Source of the DNA: Gordonia liuliyuniae | GTDB taxonomy: Bacteria > Actinomycetota > Actinomycetes > Mycobacteriales > Mycobacteriaceae | DNA: 64,000 nt | Direction: 5' to 3' | Assembly (NCBI RefSeq): GCF_021739025.1 | Contig: NZ_JAKKOT010000002.1 | Span: 434,001 to 498,000, forward strand | In this document: positions 51,554 through 60,239 of the stretch, piece after piece | How positions within the stretch are numbered: the stretch's first letter is position 1 | Layout: each line of letters begins with the position of its first letter | Translations under genes and position numbers: made by a program | Notes under the pieces: generated by a model | What the model was told of the DNA's origin: nothing | The model's database searches: none | The model's input: the letters and a program-made list of their open reading frames with translations, nothing else

Positions 51554-52702
51554 ATGGCATTGACCGAAGACGAACAGGACATGGTGGCACTCGTCGCCGA
51601 CTTCACCGACCAACGTGTCCGTGACCGAGTCCGCGAGTTCGACGAGCCGGACGTGTACCCCGAGGAATTCATCGAAGAGATGAAGGCGCTGGGCTTCTTC
51701 GGTCTCCTCGCTCCCGCCGAGCACGGCGGCGTGGACGTGAGCACCGCATGCTTCGCGCGGGTCACCGAAGAGCTCGCCCGCGGCTGGATGAGCCTGGCGG
51801 GCGCGATCGGTGGGCACTCGGTGATCACCTATCTGGTCAAGACGTTCGGCACCGACGAGCAGAAGACCAAGTATCTGCCGAAGATGGCCACCGGCGAGAT
51901 CCGCGCCACTATGGCTCTCACCGAGCCGGGCGGCGGTAGCGACCTGCAGGGCATGCGCACCTACGCGACCCCGGCCGACGGCGGATACTCGATCACCGGC
52001 TCCAAGACGTGGATCTCGAACGCCGCACACTCGGGGCTGATTGGCCTGTTGTGCATCACCGACCGTGACGCGTCGCCAACGCACAAGGGTATGAGCGTCA
52101 TCTTGGTGGAGCCGGGCGACGGTCTGGTGATCTCGAAGAAGCTCCCCAAGCTCGGATATCGCGGTGTCGAAGCGTGTGAGCTGGTGTTCGACGGGATGCA
52201 CGTCCCCGCGAATGCTGTGCTCGGCGGCGAACCCGATAGGGGGTGGGGCCAAATGATGCGCGGCCTGGAGATGGGGCGCATCCAGGTGGCGTCGCGGGCA
52301 CTGGGCGTTGGCCAGGCGGCGCTCGATGCGGCCGTCAAATACGCGCAGGAGCGCGAGTCGTTCGGCAAACCGATCTGGAAGCATCAGAGCGTCGGCAACT
52401 TGATCGCGGACATGGGCACCAAACAGCAGGCTGCACGTCTGCTCACCGCGGACGCGGCGGAGAAGCTCGATCGCGGTGAGCGTGCCGACATGGAGGCGGG
52501 GATGGCCAAGCTGTTCGCGTCGGAGACCGCCATGCAGATCGCTTTGGACGCGATCCGTGTGCACGGCGGCTACGGCTACTCGAAGGAGTACGACGTGGAG
52601 CGCTACTTCCGTGACGCGCCGCTGATGATCGTCGGCGAAGGCACGAACGAGATCCAGCGCAACGTGATCGCCGCGCAGATCATCTCGCGGAACAAGATCT
52701 GA
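51554..52702 (+). CDS. Acyl-CoA dehydrogenase
   Basis: The 382-residue enzyme has MALTEPGGGSDLQGM, TGSKTWISNAAHSG, ERESFGKPIWKHQ and the catalytic glutamate in IVGEGTNEIQRNV, a complete standard set. It resembles the partial dehydrogenase at the left edge of the window (RGWMS near residue 75, FGKPI, TKQQAARLL). GGAAGGA precedes the ATG. It is followed by a thiolase 18 bases on. Confidence 0.93.
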   Translation: MALTEDEQDMVALVADFTDQRVRDRVREFDEPDVYPEEFIEEMKALGFFGLLAPAEHGGVDVSTACFARVTEELARGWMSLAGAIGGHSVITYLVKTFGTDEQKTKYLPKMATGEIRATMALTEPGGGSDLQGMRTYATPADGGYSITGSKTWISNAAHSGLIGLLCITDRDASPTHKGMSVILVEPGDGLVISKKLPKLGYRGVEACELVFDGMHVPANAVLGGEPDRGWGQMMRGLEMGRIQVASRALGVGQAALDAAVKYAQERESFGKPIWKHQSVGNLIADMGTKQQAARLLTADAAEKLDRGERADMEAGMAKLFASETAMQIALDAIRVHGGYGYSKEYDVERYFRDAPLMIVGEGTNEIQRNVIAAQIISRNKI

Positions 52703-52719
52703 TCGACAGGAGCCAGCCA

Positions 52720-53943
52720 GTGACCCAGCAGTTGAAGCGCGCGGCGGTCGTCGCACCCCTGCGCACCCCGGTCGGCACGTTCGGCGGCTCGCTGCGTGAC
52801 GTGCCCGTGGAAGATCTCGGCGCAGGCGTCGTGACCTCGGTCATCGAGCGTTCCGGCGTCGACCCCGAACGCATCGACGACGTGGTGTTCGCCCAGTCGT
52901 ACGCCAACTCCGAGGTGCCGTGCGTCGGCCGTTGGCTCGCACTGCACGCCGGACTGCCGATCTCGGTGCCGGGCATGCAGCTCGACCGCCGCTGCGGCGG
53001 TGGCCTCCAGTCGCTGATCACCTCGGCGATGATGGTCCAGACCGGCGGTGCCGACGTGGTATTGGCCGGCGGGATCGAGTCGATGAGCCGCATCGAGTAC
53101 TACTCGACCACCAACCGGTGGGGCAGTCGTGCGGGGAACTCGGTGCTGTACGACCGGCTTGACCGCGGCCGTGAACGGTCGCAGCCGGTCCACCGGTTCG
53201 GGGAGATCTCTGGGATGATCGAGACCGCCGAGAACCTCGCCGCCGACTTCGGTCTCACCCGCGAGGCCGCGGACGCCTATGCGGCGCGCAGCCATCAGCG
53301 CGCGGCACAAGCATGGACCGAAGGCCGATTCGACGCCGAAGTGGTGCCCGTGTCGGTGCCGCAACGCAAGGGCGATCCGATCGAGTTCACTCGCGACGAG
53401 GGCGTCCGACCGGAGTCGAGTGTCGAGACCCTCGCCAAGCTGCGGACGCTCACTCCGGGCGGCACAGTGACCGCGGGCAACGCCAGCCAGCAGAACGACG
53501 CCGCCGCAGGCTGCCTGATCGTCGCCGAAGACAAGCTCGACGAGCTCGGTCTGGAGCCGATCGGCTTCCTCACCGGCTGGGCGGCGGCGGGCTGCGCGCC
53601 CGACCGGATGGGATTCGGACCGGTCCCCGCGGTCGAGAAGCTCGCCGCACGCGCAGGCACGAGCGTGCCCGAACTGCTCGACCGGTGCGACCTCGTCGAA
53701 CTGAACGAGGCGTTCGCAGTCCAGGTGCTCGCCGTGCTCGAAGGGTGGGGCTGGCACGATCACGACAAGCTCAACGTCAACGGCTCCGGAATCTCCCTGG
53801 GGCATCCGATCGGCGCCACCGGTGTCCGCATGGTGACCACCCTGATGCACGAGCTGACCCGTCGCGGCGGGGGTTCGGGGCTGGTGACCATGTGCATCGG
53901 CGGCGGGCAGGGCCTGGCTGCAACGTTCGAGACCGCGTCGTAG
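52720..53943 (+). CDS. Thiolase (acetyl-CoA C-acyltransferase)
   Basis: This 407-residue thiolase has the nucleophilic cysteine in LDRRCGGGLQSLI, NEAFAVQVLAV, the histidine motif GISLGHPIGATGVRM and the cysteine of MCIGGGQG. The GTG at 52720 follows AGGAG. It is closely related to the thiolase at 1122, and both have a similar dehydrogenase neighbour, so the two pairs may be duplicates. Confidence 0.93.
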   Translation: MTQQLKRAAVVAPLRTPVGTFGGSLRDVPVEDLGAGVVTSVIERSGVDPERIDDVVFAQSYANSEVPCVGRWLALHAGLPISVPGMQLDRRCGGGLQSLITSAMMVQTGGADVVLAGGIESMSRIEYYSTTNRWGSRAGNSVLYDRLDRGRERSQPVHRFGEISGMIETAENLAADFGLTREAADAYAARSHQRAAQAWTEGRFDAEVVPVSVPQRKGDPIEFTRDEGVRPESSVETLAKLRTLTPGGTVTAGNASQQNDAAAGCLIVAEDKLDELGLEPIGFLTGWAAAGCAPDRMGFGPVPAVEKLAARAGTSVPELLDRCDLVELNEAFAVQVLAVLEGWGWHDHDKLNVNGSGISLGHPIGATGVRMVTTLMHELTRRGGGSGLVTMCIGGGQGLAATFETAS

Positions 53944-54012
53944 ACCAGCCGGCCGGCGGAAGACGCCCAATCAATGGCGAGTGAGTTGTGACGAGCGAAT
54001 AGGAGCGTGCGG

Positions 54013-54693
54013 ATGGCGGCGATCGAGCAGGGCGGTCCGGGAGGCCGTCGCCAACAACTGTCCGAGCACGTCGCGGCGTACGTCCGTGAGTCGATACTGA
54101 CCGGACAGGCCAGGCCGGGAACGTTCCTTCGCACGGAGGCGCTCGTCGAAGCGGTCGGCGTGAGCAACACGCCGGTTCGGGAGGGACTGCTGATCGTCGC
54201 AGGCGAAGGGTTCGTCGAACTGGTGCCACGTCGGGGCTACCGGGTTGCCGAGGTGAGCCGCCGCGACATCCGGGACATGTTCTTGATGCAGGCATCGATC
54301 GCGAGTGAACTCGCCCGGCGAGCCGCAGCGTCGATCACCGACGAACGCCTCGCCGAGCTGACCGACCTGGTAGCCGAGCACCGGCGCGCGGACCAGGCCG
54401 GAGACGATGAGGCCACAGTGCGTCTGGGCCATCAGTTCCATCGAGCGGTGAACCTCGCGGCGGAGTCGCCACGGATGACGTTGGTGCTCGGCGGTCTCGT
54501 GAAGCAGCTGCCGAACCGCTTCTACAACGACATCGAGGGACACAACCACGACACCGAGGTGGCCCACCCGAAGATCCTCGATGCGTTGCGAGCCCGGGAC
54601 GGCGAGGTAGCAGCATCGGTGATGCACGCGCACATCATGGACGGTGCGGACGAACTGGTTCCGTTCCTCGAATCCCAGGGGATGTGGGGTTGA
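54013..54693 (+). CDS. GntR-family regulator with FCD domain
   Basis: The 226-residue regulator has a winged helix (LSEHVAAYVRESILTGQARP, TEALVEAVGVSNTPVREGLL) and an FCD domain (FLMQASIASELARRAAASIT, with metal-type histidines in LGHQFHRAVN). It is clearly different from the twin FadR regulators. The ATG at 54013 has AGGAG at suitable spacing. It ends the operon and may control it or the divergent CoA-lyase cluster. Confidence 0.9.
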   Translation: MAAIEQGGPGGRRQQLSEHVAAYVRESILTGQARPGTFLRTEALVEAVGVSNTPVREGLLIVAGEGFVELVPRRGYRVAEVSRRDIRDMFLMQASIASELARRAAASITDERLAELTDLVAEHRRADQAGDDEATVRLGHQFHRAVNLAAESPRMTLVLGGLVKQLPNRFYNDIEGHNHDTEVAHPKILDALRARDGEVAASVMHAHIMDGADELVPFLESQGMWG

Positions 54694-54699
54694 TTCACC

Positions 54700-54746
54700 G
54701 ATCGCGTTGCACAACGGTCGTCTGGCGACCGTTGTGCAACGCGATC
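54700..54746. terminator. Very strong bidirectional hairpin
   Basis: Exact 21-base arms (54700-54720 and 54726-54746) flank a five-base loop, between the GntR gene (ends 54693) and the convergent MaoC gene (ends 54764). Confidence 0.88.
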
Positions 54747-54763
54747 TGTCTATGACTGGCGAG

Positions 54764-55219
54764 TCAGTCGGTGATGACGACGAGGGTCTCCGCGATGCAG
54801 GAAGGCTTGGCCGCGCCGTCGACGGTGACGGTGTAGCGGGCGGTCACGGTCGCACTGCCAGGCTTCTCGGCGATGTCGACGATGGTGACGGTCGCGGTGA
54901 GCGACGAGCCGACGGGAACCGGCGCGGGGAAGCGAACCTTGTTGGCGCCGTAGTTGATTCGGGCGCTGCCGAAGTCGAACGAGACGAGGTCGGAGCCGAA
55001 CGACGGAAGCAGGGACAACGTCAGATATCCGTGGGCGATCGTCGTCCCGTACGGGCCGGAGGCGGCACGCTCGGGGTCGACGTGGATCCACTGGTGATCC
55101 CCGGTGGCGTCTGCGAACTGATTGATGCGTTCCTGCTCGACGACGATCGGAGCGCTCGGTCCGATCTCGGTGCCGAGCGCGGCCCGGACATCGTCGAGAG
55201 TGGCGAAGACATGTGACAT
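54764..55219 (-). CDS. MaoC-family (R)-specific enoyl-CoA hydratase
   Basis: This 151-residue single hot-dog protein has INQFADATGDHQWIHVDPER, where Asp and His are the catalytic pair, and GPYGTTIAHGYLTLSLLPSF. It would hydrate or dehydrate an acyl-CoA. It is the last gene of the five-gene minus-strand operon that starts at 58917. In related C5-dicarboxylate routes a MaoC hydratase acts on mesaconyl-type CoA esters; assigning that here is inference. Confidence 0.92.
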   Translation of the reverse strand: MSHVFATLDDVRAALGTEIGPSAPIVVEQERINQFADATGDHQWIHVDPERAASGPYGTTIAHGYLTLSLLPSFGSDLVSFDFGSARINYGANKVRFPAPVPVGSSLTATVTIVDIAEKPGSATVTARYTVTVDGAAKPSCIAETLVVITD

Positions 55220-55229
55220 TACGATCCGT

Positions 55230-56120
55230 TCAGTCGGCGAACTGCAGGTCGATGCTGGTGTGCGGTCCCGCGTCGAGACCGCGCGGACCGATGAGAGAGA
55301 CGGTGCGGCCGCCATCGGAGTCCTCGGAGCGAAGCCACGCGTCCTGCCCGCAGAACAGCGGGGCCGAATTGCGGTGAGACAGAGACGAGATCGCTCGGGA
55401 ATCACCGGAGAGCCGGTGCGTCTCGGCGAGCGCCAACGACATCAGCGGGCCGTGCACGACGAGGCCCGGATAACCCTCGACTCCGGTGGCGTACGGCCAG
55501 TCGTAGTGGATCCGGTGGGTGTTCGCGGTGGCCGCCGAGAAACGCATCAGCAGTGTCGGGTCGGTCCGCAGGTCCCAGCCGCCGTCGTCGCGGGCGACAA
55601 ACGGGGCGCCGCTCGGGACGAACGCCGACGCGGCATCCGGAGACGGCCGATCACGCGCGTCCGACGGTGCCGCTGAGTCCCGATAGATCAGGTTCTGATG
55701 TTCGATCACGGCGGGCTCGCCGTCGGAGCCGTGCAGTGTGGTGGCGACGGTGACGAGGACGAGTTTGCCGCTGCGGCCGTCCTTCTCCGTCACCGACTCC
55801 ACCCGCGATTCGCGCCGTGTCGTGTCACCGACGTGCAGCGGTGCGCGGAACTCGACGCTGCCACCGGCGAACATGCGCCGCGGAAGTTCGATCGGCGGTA
55901 GGAACGAGCCGCGGAACGGATGCCCGTCGACGCTCAGCTGGGACGATTCCGCCCACCGCGGCAGCGCCACCCAGTGCCACAGCGGTGGCAGCTCGTCGCC
56001 CGGCAGCGGAGTGGGCAGACCGTCGTCGAAGATGCTCGCCAACGCGGCGACCGGCGTCGGGTCGATGAGCTCGTCCGTGACGACCGTGTGCGGCTCCCAG
56101 ACTGTAGAAGTGTCGACCAT
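55230..56120 (-). CDS. HTD2-like double hot-dog hydratase (mesaconyl-C4-CoA/itaconyl-CoA hydratase type)
   Basis: The 296-residue protein has an N-terminal FAS1-type dehydratase domain (PLWHWVALPRWAES, RRMFAGGSVEFRAPLHVGD) and a C-terminal hot-dog half with FSAATANTHRIHYDWPYATG and PGLVVHGPLMSLAL. This layout is that of HTD2-like proteins, which include mesaconyl-C4-CoA hydratase and itaconyl-CoA hydratase. It lies two bases after the SDR and eleven before the MaoC gene. With the CitE-like lyase in the same operon, a citramalyl-CoA-type step is plausible. Confidence 0.88.
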   Translation of the reverse strand: MVDTSTVWEPHTVVTDELIDPTPVAALASIFDDGLPTPLPGDELPPLWHWVALPRWAESSQLSVDGHPFRGSFLPPIELPRRMFAGGSVEFRAPLHVGDTTRRESRVESVTEKDGRSGKLVLVTVATTLHGSDGEPAVIEHQNLIYRDSAAPSDARDRPSPDAASAFVPSGAPFVARDDGGWDLRTDPTLLMRFSAATANTHRIHYDWPYATGVEGYPGLVVHGPLMSLALAETHRLSGDSRAISSLSHRNSAPLFCGQDAWLRSEDSDGGRTVSLIGPRGLDAGPHTSIDLQFAD

Positions 56121-56122
56121 GG

Positions 56123-56866
56123 CTACATGTACCGCCCGCCGGTCACTTCGAGGACCGTTCCGGTCATGTAGGACGAGAGGTCCGAGGCGAGGAACGTCGC
56201 GACGTTCGCGATCTCGCTCGGCTCGCCCGCGCGGCCCATGGGGATCTCGGCCATCTTCTGATCCCAGATGCGCTCGGGCATCGCTTCGGTCATCGCGGTG
56301 CGGATGAGGCCGGGCTGGATGCAGTTGACGCGGACACCGAGGTACCCGACCTCTTTGGCGGCGGCCTTCGACAAGCCGACGATGCCAGCCTTGGCGGCCG
56401 AGTAGTTGGTCTGGCCGGCCAGACCGACCTTGCCCGAGATAGACGACAGGTTGATGATCGAGCCGGTCTTACGTTCGCGCATGTGTGCGGCGGCGGCCCG
56501 CGTGCCGTGCCAGACACCTTTGAGGTGGACGTCGATGACCTGGTCGAATTGGTCTTCGGTCATCTTGCGCATGGTCGCGTCCCGGGTGATCCCGGCGTTG
56601 TTCACCATCACGTCGACGACGCCGAACGCGTCGACGGCAGCGTCGATGAGCGCCTGGACGTCGGCTGCCGAGGTGACGTCGCACGCGACGCCTCGGGCGA
56701 CGGACGTGTCGCCGAGGCCCGCGGCGGCGGTCGCGGCCTGGTCGGCGTTGATATCGCCGATGACGACGCGAGCACCGTCGGCGACGAACTTCTCAGCGAT
56801 CGCCAGGCCGATGCCCTGGGCCGCGCCGGTGATGACGGCGACCTTGCCGTCGAGGAGTGCAGACAT
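56123..56866 (-). CDS. SDR, FabG-like 3-ketoacyl reductase
   Basis: This 247-residue SDR has [37 protein letters not shown], the catalytic serine in [10 protein letters not shown] and YSAAKAG. The NNAGITRD segment is strongly FabG-like, so the likely reaction is a 3-hydroxyacyl/3-ketoacyl interconversion. It lies between the CitE-like and HTD2-like genes. Confidence 0.9.
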   Translation of the reverse strand: MSALLDGKVAVITGAAQGIGLAIAEKFVADGARVVIGDINADQAATAAAGLGDTSVARGVACDVTSAADVQALIDAAVDAFGVVDVMVNNAGITRDATMRKMTEDQFDQVIDVHLKGVWHGTRAAAAHMRERKTGSIINLSSISGKVGLAGQTNYSAAKAGIVGLSKAAAKEVGYLGVRVNCIQPGLIRTAMTEAMPERIWDQKMAEIPMGRAGEPSEIANVATFLASDLSSYMTGTVLEVTGGRYM

Positions 56867-56920
56867 GGGGTGTCCTTTCGTGGAGGGGACGAGCGTGGAG
56901 GGGGTCTAGAAGGGGGTAGG

Positions 56921-57748
56921 TCAGCGGCGCGCGAGGATCGCGCGGGCGCGGTCGACGACGGGTTTGTCGACCATCTCGCCGTCCACCTGGGCGACAGCGG
57001 GGGACGAACCAGCGGGGGACGAACCAGCAGGGGAATCGAACGCGTCGACGATGCGTTGCGCCCAGGCGAGCTGGTCGTCGCTCGGCGCGAACGACGAGGC
57101 GACCGGGGCGAGCTGACGCGGGTGGATGCACAGCTTTCCGGTGAAGCCGAGGCGCCGCGCATAGGTGGTGTCGGCGGCCAGCCGGTCGGGATCGTCGATT
57201 GCCGCCGTGACACCGTCAATGGGCCCGGCCAGGCGCGCGGCGGCCGACGCCAAGACGAGTGCGCCGCGGGTCGGGAGGAGGGCTTCGGTGTCGAGCGGGT
57301 CGATGCCGAGCTGTGCGGCGAGGTCGAAGGTCCCGACGCCCAGACGGACGACGTTCGGCGCGGCCGCGAGAGCCGCGGCGTCCAACACGCCGCGGGCCGA
57401 TTCGATGAGCGCGATCACCGCGGTGTCGATGCCGAGGACATCGCTGATCATCGCGAGATCGGCAAGGTTCTCGGCTTCGGGCAGCATGACGGCGGCACCG
57501 GTGCCGACGAGCGACCTCAGGTCGTCGTGGAACCATTCGGTGCGGGCGCCGTTGACCCGGACGGCGCACGCGTTTCGGGCAGCCCATTCGGCGATGTTGC
57601 GTCGGGCAGCAGGTTTGTCGTCGGCGCCGACCGCGTCCTCGAGATCCAGGACGACGAGGTCCGCGCCCGCTTCGGCGGCCTTGTCGAACCGGTCGGGGCG
57701 GTCGCCGGGCACGAACAGGAGCGTGGACGGGGTAGCCGCCGCCGTCAC
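56921..57748 (-). CDS. CitE-like (malyl/citramalyl-CoA) lyase family protein
   Basis: The 275-residue TIM-barrel protein has FVPGDRPDRFDKA, VVLDLEDAVGADDK, RVNGARTEWF, MLPEAENLAD, IESARGVL and VGTFDLAAQLG, the CitE/HpcH set with the Glu and Asp metal ligands. Relatives cleave citramalyl-, malyl- or 3-hydroxyacyl-CoA into two smaller pieces. The GTG start at 57748 overlaps the dehydrogenase stop. The C-terminal region contains a short GSSPA repeat encoded by a 15-base DNA repeat. Confidence 0.9.
   Translation of the reverse strand: MTAAATPSTLLFVPGDRPDRFDKAAEAGADLVVLDLEDAVGADDKPAARRNIAEWAARNACAVRVNGARTEWFHDDLRSLVGTGAAVMLPEAENLADLAMISDVLGIDTAVIALIESARGVLDAAALAAAPNVVRLGVGTFDLAAQLGIDPLDTEALLPTRGALVLASAAARLAGPIDGVTAAIDDPDRLAADTTYARRLGFTGKLCIHPRQLAPVASSFAPSDDQLAWAQRIVDAFDSPAGSSPAGSSPAVAQVDGEMVDKPVVDRARAILARR
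56996..57040. repeat. 15-base tandem repeat inside the CitE-like gene
   Basis: AGCGGGGGACGAACC occurs exactly at 56996-57010 and 57011-57025, with a diverged third copy at 57026-57040. It is in frame and encodes GSSPA units in a flexible linker, so copy number could vary without breaking the gene. Confidence 0.75.
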
Positions 57749-58917
57749 TTGGCCGCCTCCTTCTTCGCCTGCTTCACGAGGCCGCCTCCGATAATGAGGC
57801 GCTGGATCTCGCTGGTGCCTTCGTAGAGGCGGAGGAGGCGGACGTCGCGGTAGATCCGTTCGACGGGCATCTCGCGCATGTAACCCGATCCGCCGTGGAC
57901 CTGGACGGCTTTGTCGGCGACCTGCCCGACCATCTCGGTGCAAAACAGTTTCGCGGCCGACGGCGCGATGCGACGATCCTCCTCGGATACCCACTTCGCG
58001 GCGGCGTCACGCGCGAGTGCGCGGCCGGCCATGACGCCGGTCTGCATGTCGGCGATATGCGCTTGCACCAGTTGGAAGTCGCCGATCGGGGTGCCGCCCT
58101 GAGTGGCGACGGCGACGTGCCGCAGCGACTCGTCGAGTGCACGTTGAGCAGCGCCGACAGCGAGGCCGGAGATGTGGACGCGACCGCGGGCGAGTGACGT
58201 CATCGCGGCGCGGTACCCGGCGTCGACGTCGCCGCCGACGACTGCCGACGCGGGAACCCGCACTCCGGAGAAGGCGACGTTAGACGTCCATGCGCCCTGC
58301 TGGCCCATCTTCTCGTCGTGCGGTGCGACGGTGAGACCGGCCGTGTCGGCGGGAACGAGGAACACGGCGATGCCGGGACCGTTCGCATCGGCCGGACGGG
58401 TGCGCGCGAAGGCGACGAACAGGTCGGCGGACTCGGCGTTGGTGATGAAGCACTTCTCGCCGTCGAGGATCCAGTCGCCGTTGTCTTGCTCGACGGCCTT
58501 GGTCCGCAGGCCTGCGGGGTTCGATCCAGCGCCGGGCTCGGTGAGTGCGAACGATGCGACGACCTCGCCGGAGGCGATCTTCTCGAGCCACTGGGTCTTC
58601 TGCTCGTCGGTGCCGTAGTTCACCAGCACTTGACCTGCGATGCCGTTGTTGGTCCCGAACATCGAGCGGACGGCGAGAGATGTGTATCCGAGTTCCATCG
58701 CCAACTCGACGTCTTGGGCCAGGTCGAGGCCGAGGCCGCCCCACTCCTGAGGGATGGCGAATCCGAAGAGACCCATCTCCTTCGCCTGTTGGCGGAGATC
58801 GTCAGGCATCGCGTCGTTGTCGGCGATCTCGCGCTCGCGGGGGACCACCCGGGTGCGGATCCATTCGCGGACGGACTCGTTGATCGCGGTGAAGTCTTCG
58901 GGACTGACCTCTGACAT
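57745..58917 (-). CDS. Acyl-CoA dehydrogenase
   Basis: The 390-residue enzyme has FALTEPGAGSNPAGLR, LDGEKCFITNAESADL and the catalytic glutamate in LRLYEGTSEIQRLIIG. It is the first gene of the minus-strand operon and overlaps the CitE-like gene by four bases. In mycobacteria a related gene order (dehydrogenase, MaoC-type hydratase, CitE-like) belongs to leucine/itaconate-type degradation, which fits the proposal for this operon. Confidence 0.93.
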   Translation of the reverse strand: MSEVSPEDFTAINESVREWIRTRVVPREREIADNDAMPDDLRQQAKEMGLFGFAIPQEWGGLGLDLAQDVELAMELGYTSLAVRSMFGTNNGIAGQVLVNYGTDEQKTQWLEKIASGEVVASFALTEPGAGSNPAGLRTKAVEQDNGDWILDGEKCFITNAESADLFVAFARTRPADANGPGIAVFLVPADTAGLTVAPHDEKMGQQGAWTSNVAFSGVRVPASAVVGGDVDAGYRAAMTSLARGRVHISGLAVGAAQRALDESLRHVAVATQGGTPIGDFQLVQAHIADMQTGVMAGRALARDAAAKWVSEEDRRIAPSAAKLFCTEMVGQVADKAVQVHGGSGYMREMPVERIYRDVRLLRLYEGTSEIQRLIIGGGLVKQAKKEAAK

Positions 58918-59049
58918 CCGTGGCCTCCTCGGCTGTTGGGGCGACTGATGCGCCGTCTTCGCTTAATATATGATCTGGATCGAATGTATGCCACCGCCGC
59001 TTCGACATTCGACGGCGGGTGTTGGTCGACGACAAGAAGGGGCCGTGCC

Positions 59050-60237
59050 ATGAGTGATGGGCCGTCACGTCGTGCACCACTTGAGGGCGTCACCGTTGTC
59101 TCGTTGGAGCAGGCGATCTCGGCTCCGCTGGCGACGCGTCACCTCGCCGATCTCGGCGCCCGCGTCATCAAGGTGGAGCGGCCGGACGGTGGGGACAGCA
59201 CGCGGCACTACGACACTGCGGTCAACGGGGAGTTCAGCGCGCACTTCGTGTGGCTCAACCACGGCAAGGAGTCAGCCGCGCTGAACCTGAAGGACCCGGA
59301 CGATCTGACTGTTCTGATCGGGTTGATCGGCCGGGCCGATGTGCTGATCAGCAACCTCGCGCCCGGAGCACTCGAGCGTCTCGGCCTCGGAATCGACGAT
59401 CTCGCCGCAGCGCACGAACGGTTGATCGTCGTCGACGTGTCGGGCTATGGCAAGGGCGGTCCCCTCGACGACAAACGTGCGTACGATCTGCTCGTCCAGT
59501 CGGAGGGCGGAGCCTGTTCCATCACCGGCGAGGCCGGCGCGCCGGCCAAGGCGGGCATTCCGATCGCCGACGTCGGCACCGCGATGTACGTCTACTCGAC
59601 GGTGCTGGCCGCGTTGTACGACCGGGAGCGAACCGGGCGCGGCGCTGTCATCGAGATCGCGATGCTCGACGTGGTCGCCGAGTACATGGGCTTCGCGCTC
59701 AACCAGGTGATCCACACCGGGACCGCGCCGACTCCGGTCGGCATGGGGTCACCGATGATCGCGCCCTACGGGGCATACCCGACGGCCGACGGCCAGACCG
59801 CCGTTCTCGGGACCACGAGCGATTCCGAGTGGCGGCGACTCACCACGATGATCGACCGACCTGACCTGGCCGCCGATGAACGTTATTCCCGGAACAGCCT
59901 GCGCGTGGAGCATCGCGCGGAGGTCGACGCGGTCGTCGGGCACTGGTGTGCAGCCCACACGTTGGCGCAGATCCAGGCCGCGGCGGACGCGAACGGGATC
60001 GGCAATGCGCGGTACAACACCGTCGACGATCTCGTGAAACACCCACAGCTGGCCGCGCGTGACCGGTGGCGCGAGGTCGGCACCCCGACGGGCGATGTTC
60101 CCGCGCTGCGTCCACCCGCGGTCGCACGATCCTGGCCGATCCGGTCGGGATCTGTGCCGGGGCTGGGTGAGCACACCGATGCCATTCGTGCAGAGCTCTC
60201 CTCTGCCGCAACACAATCTGAGATATCAGGGAGTTGA
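59050..60237 (+). CDS. CaiB/BaiF (class III) CoA-transferase, subunit A-like
   Basis: The 395-residue protein has PLEGVTVVSLEQAISAPLAT, RVIKVERPDGGDSTRHYD, and the catalytic aspartate in IPIADVGTAMYVYS. The ATG at 59050 is followed by an adjacent second CoA-transferase at 60240, an arrangement known for heteromeric transferases such as SmtAB. It diverges from the dehydrogenase/CitE operon across a 132-base AT-rich promoter with no gene. It probably supplies CoA thioesters to that operon. Confidence 0.9.
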   Translation: MSDGPSRRAPLEGVTVVSLEQAISAPLATRHLADLGARVIKVERPDGGDSTRHYDTAVNGEFSAHFVWLNHGKESAALNLKDPDDLTVLIGLIGRADVLISNLAPGALERLGLGIDDLAAAHERLIVVDVSGYGKGGPLDDKRAYDLLVQSEGGACSITGEAGAPAKAGIPIADVGTAMYVYSTVLAALYDRERTGRGAVIEIAMLDVVAEYMGFALNQVIHTGTAPTPVGMGSPMIAPYGAYPTADGQTAVLGTTSDSEWRRLTTMIDRPDLAADERYSRNSLRVEHRAEVDAVVGHWCAAHTLAQIQAAADANGIGNARYNTVDDLVKHPQLAARDRWREVGTPTGDVPALRPPAVARSWPIRSGSVPGLGEHTDAIRAELSSAATQSEISGS

Positions 60238-60239
60238 CT

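Noticed and set aside
58961..58990. Another copy of the candidate FadR operator (TATGATCTGGATCGAA at 58969)
   Set aside because: Only six of ten fixed positions match, which is too weak in an AT-rich promoter.
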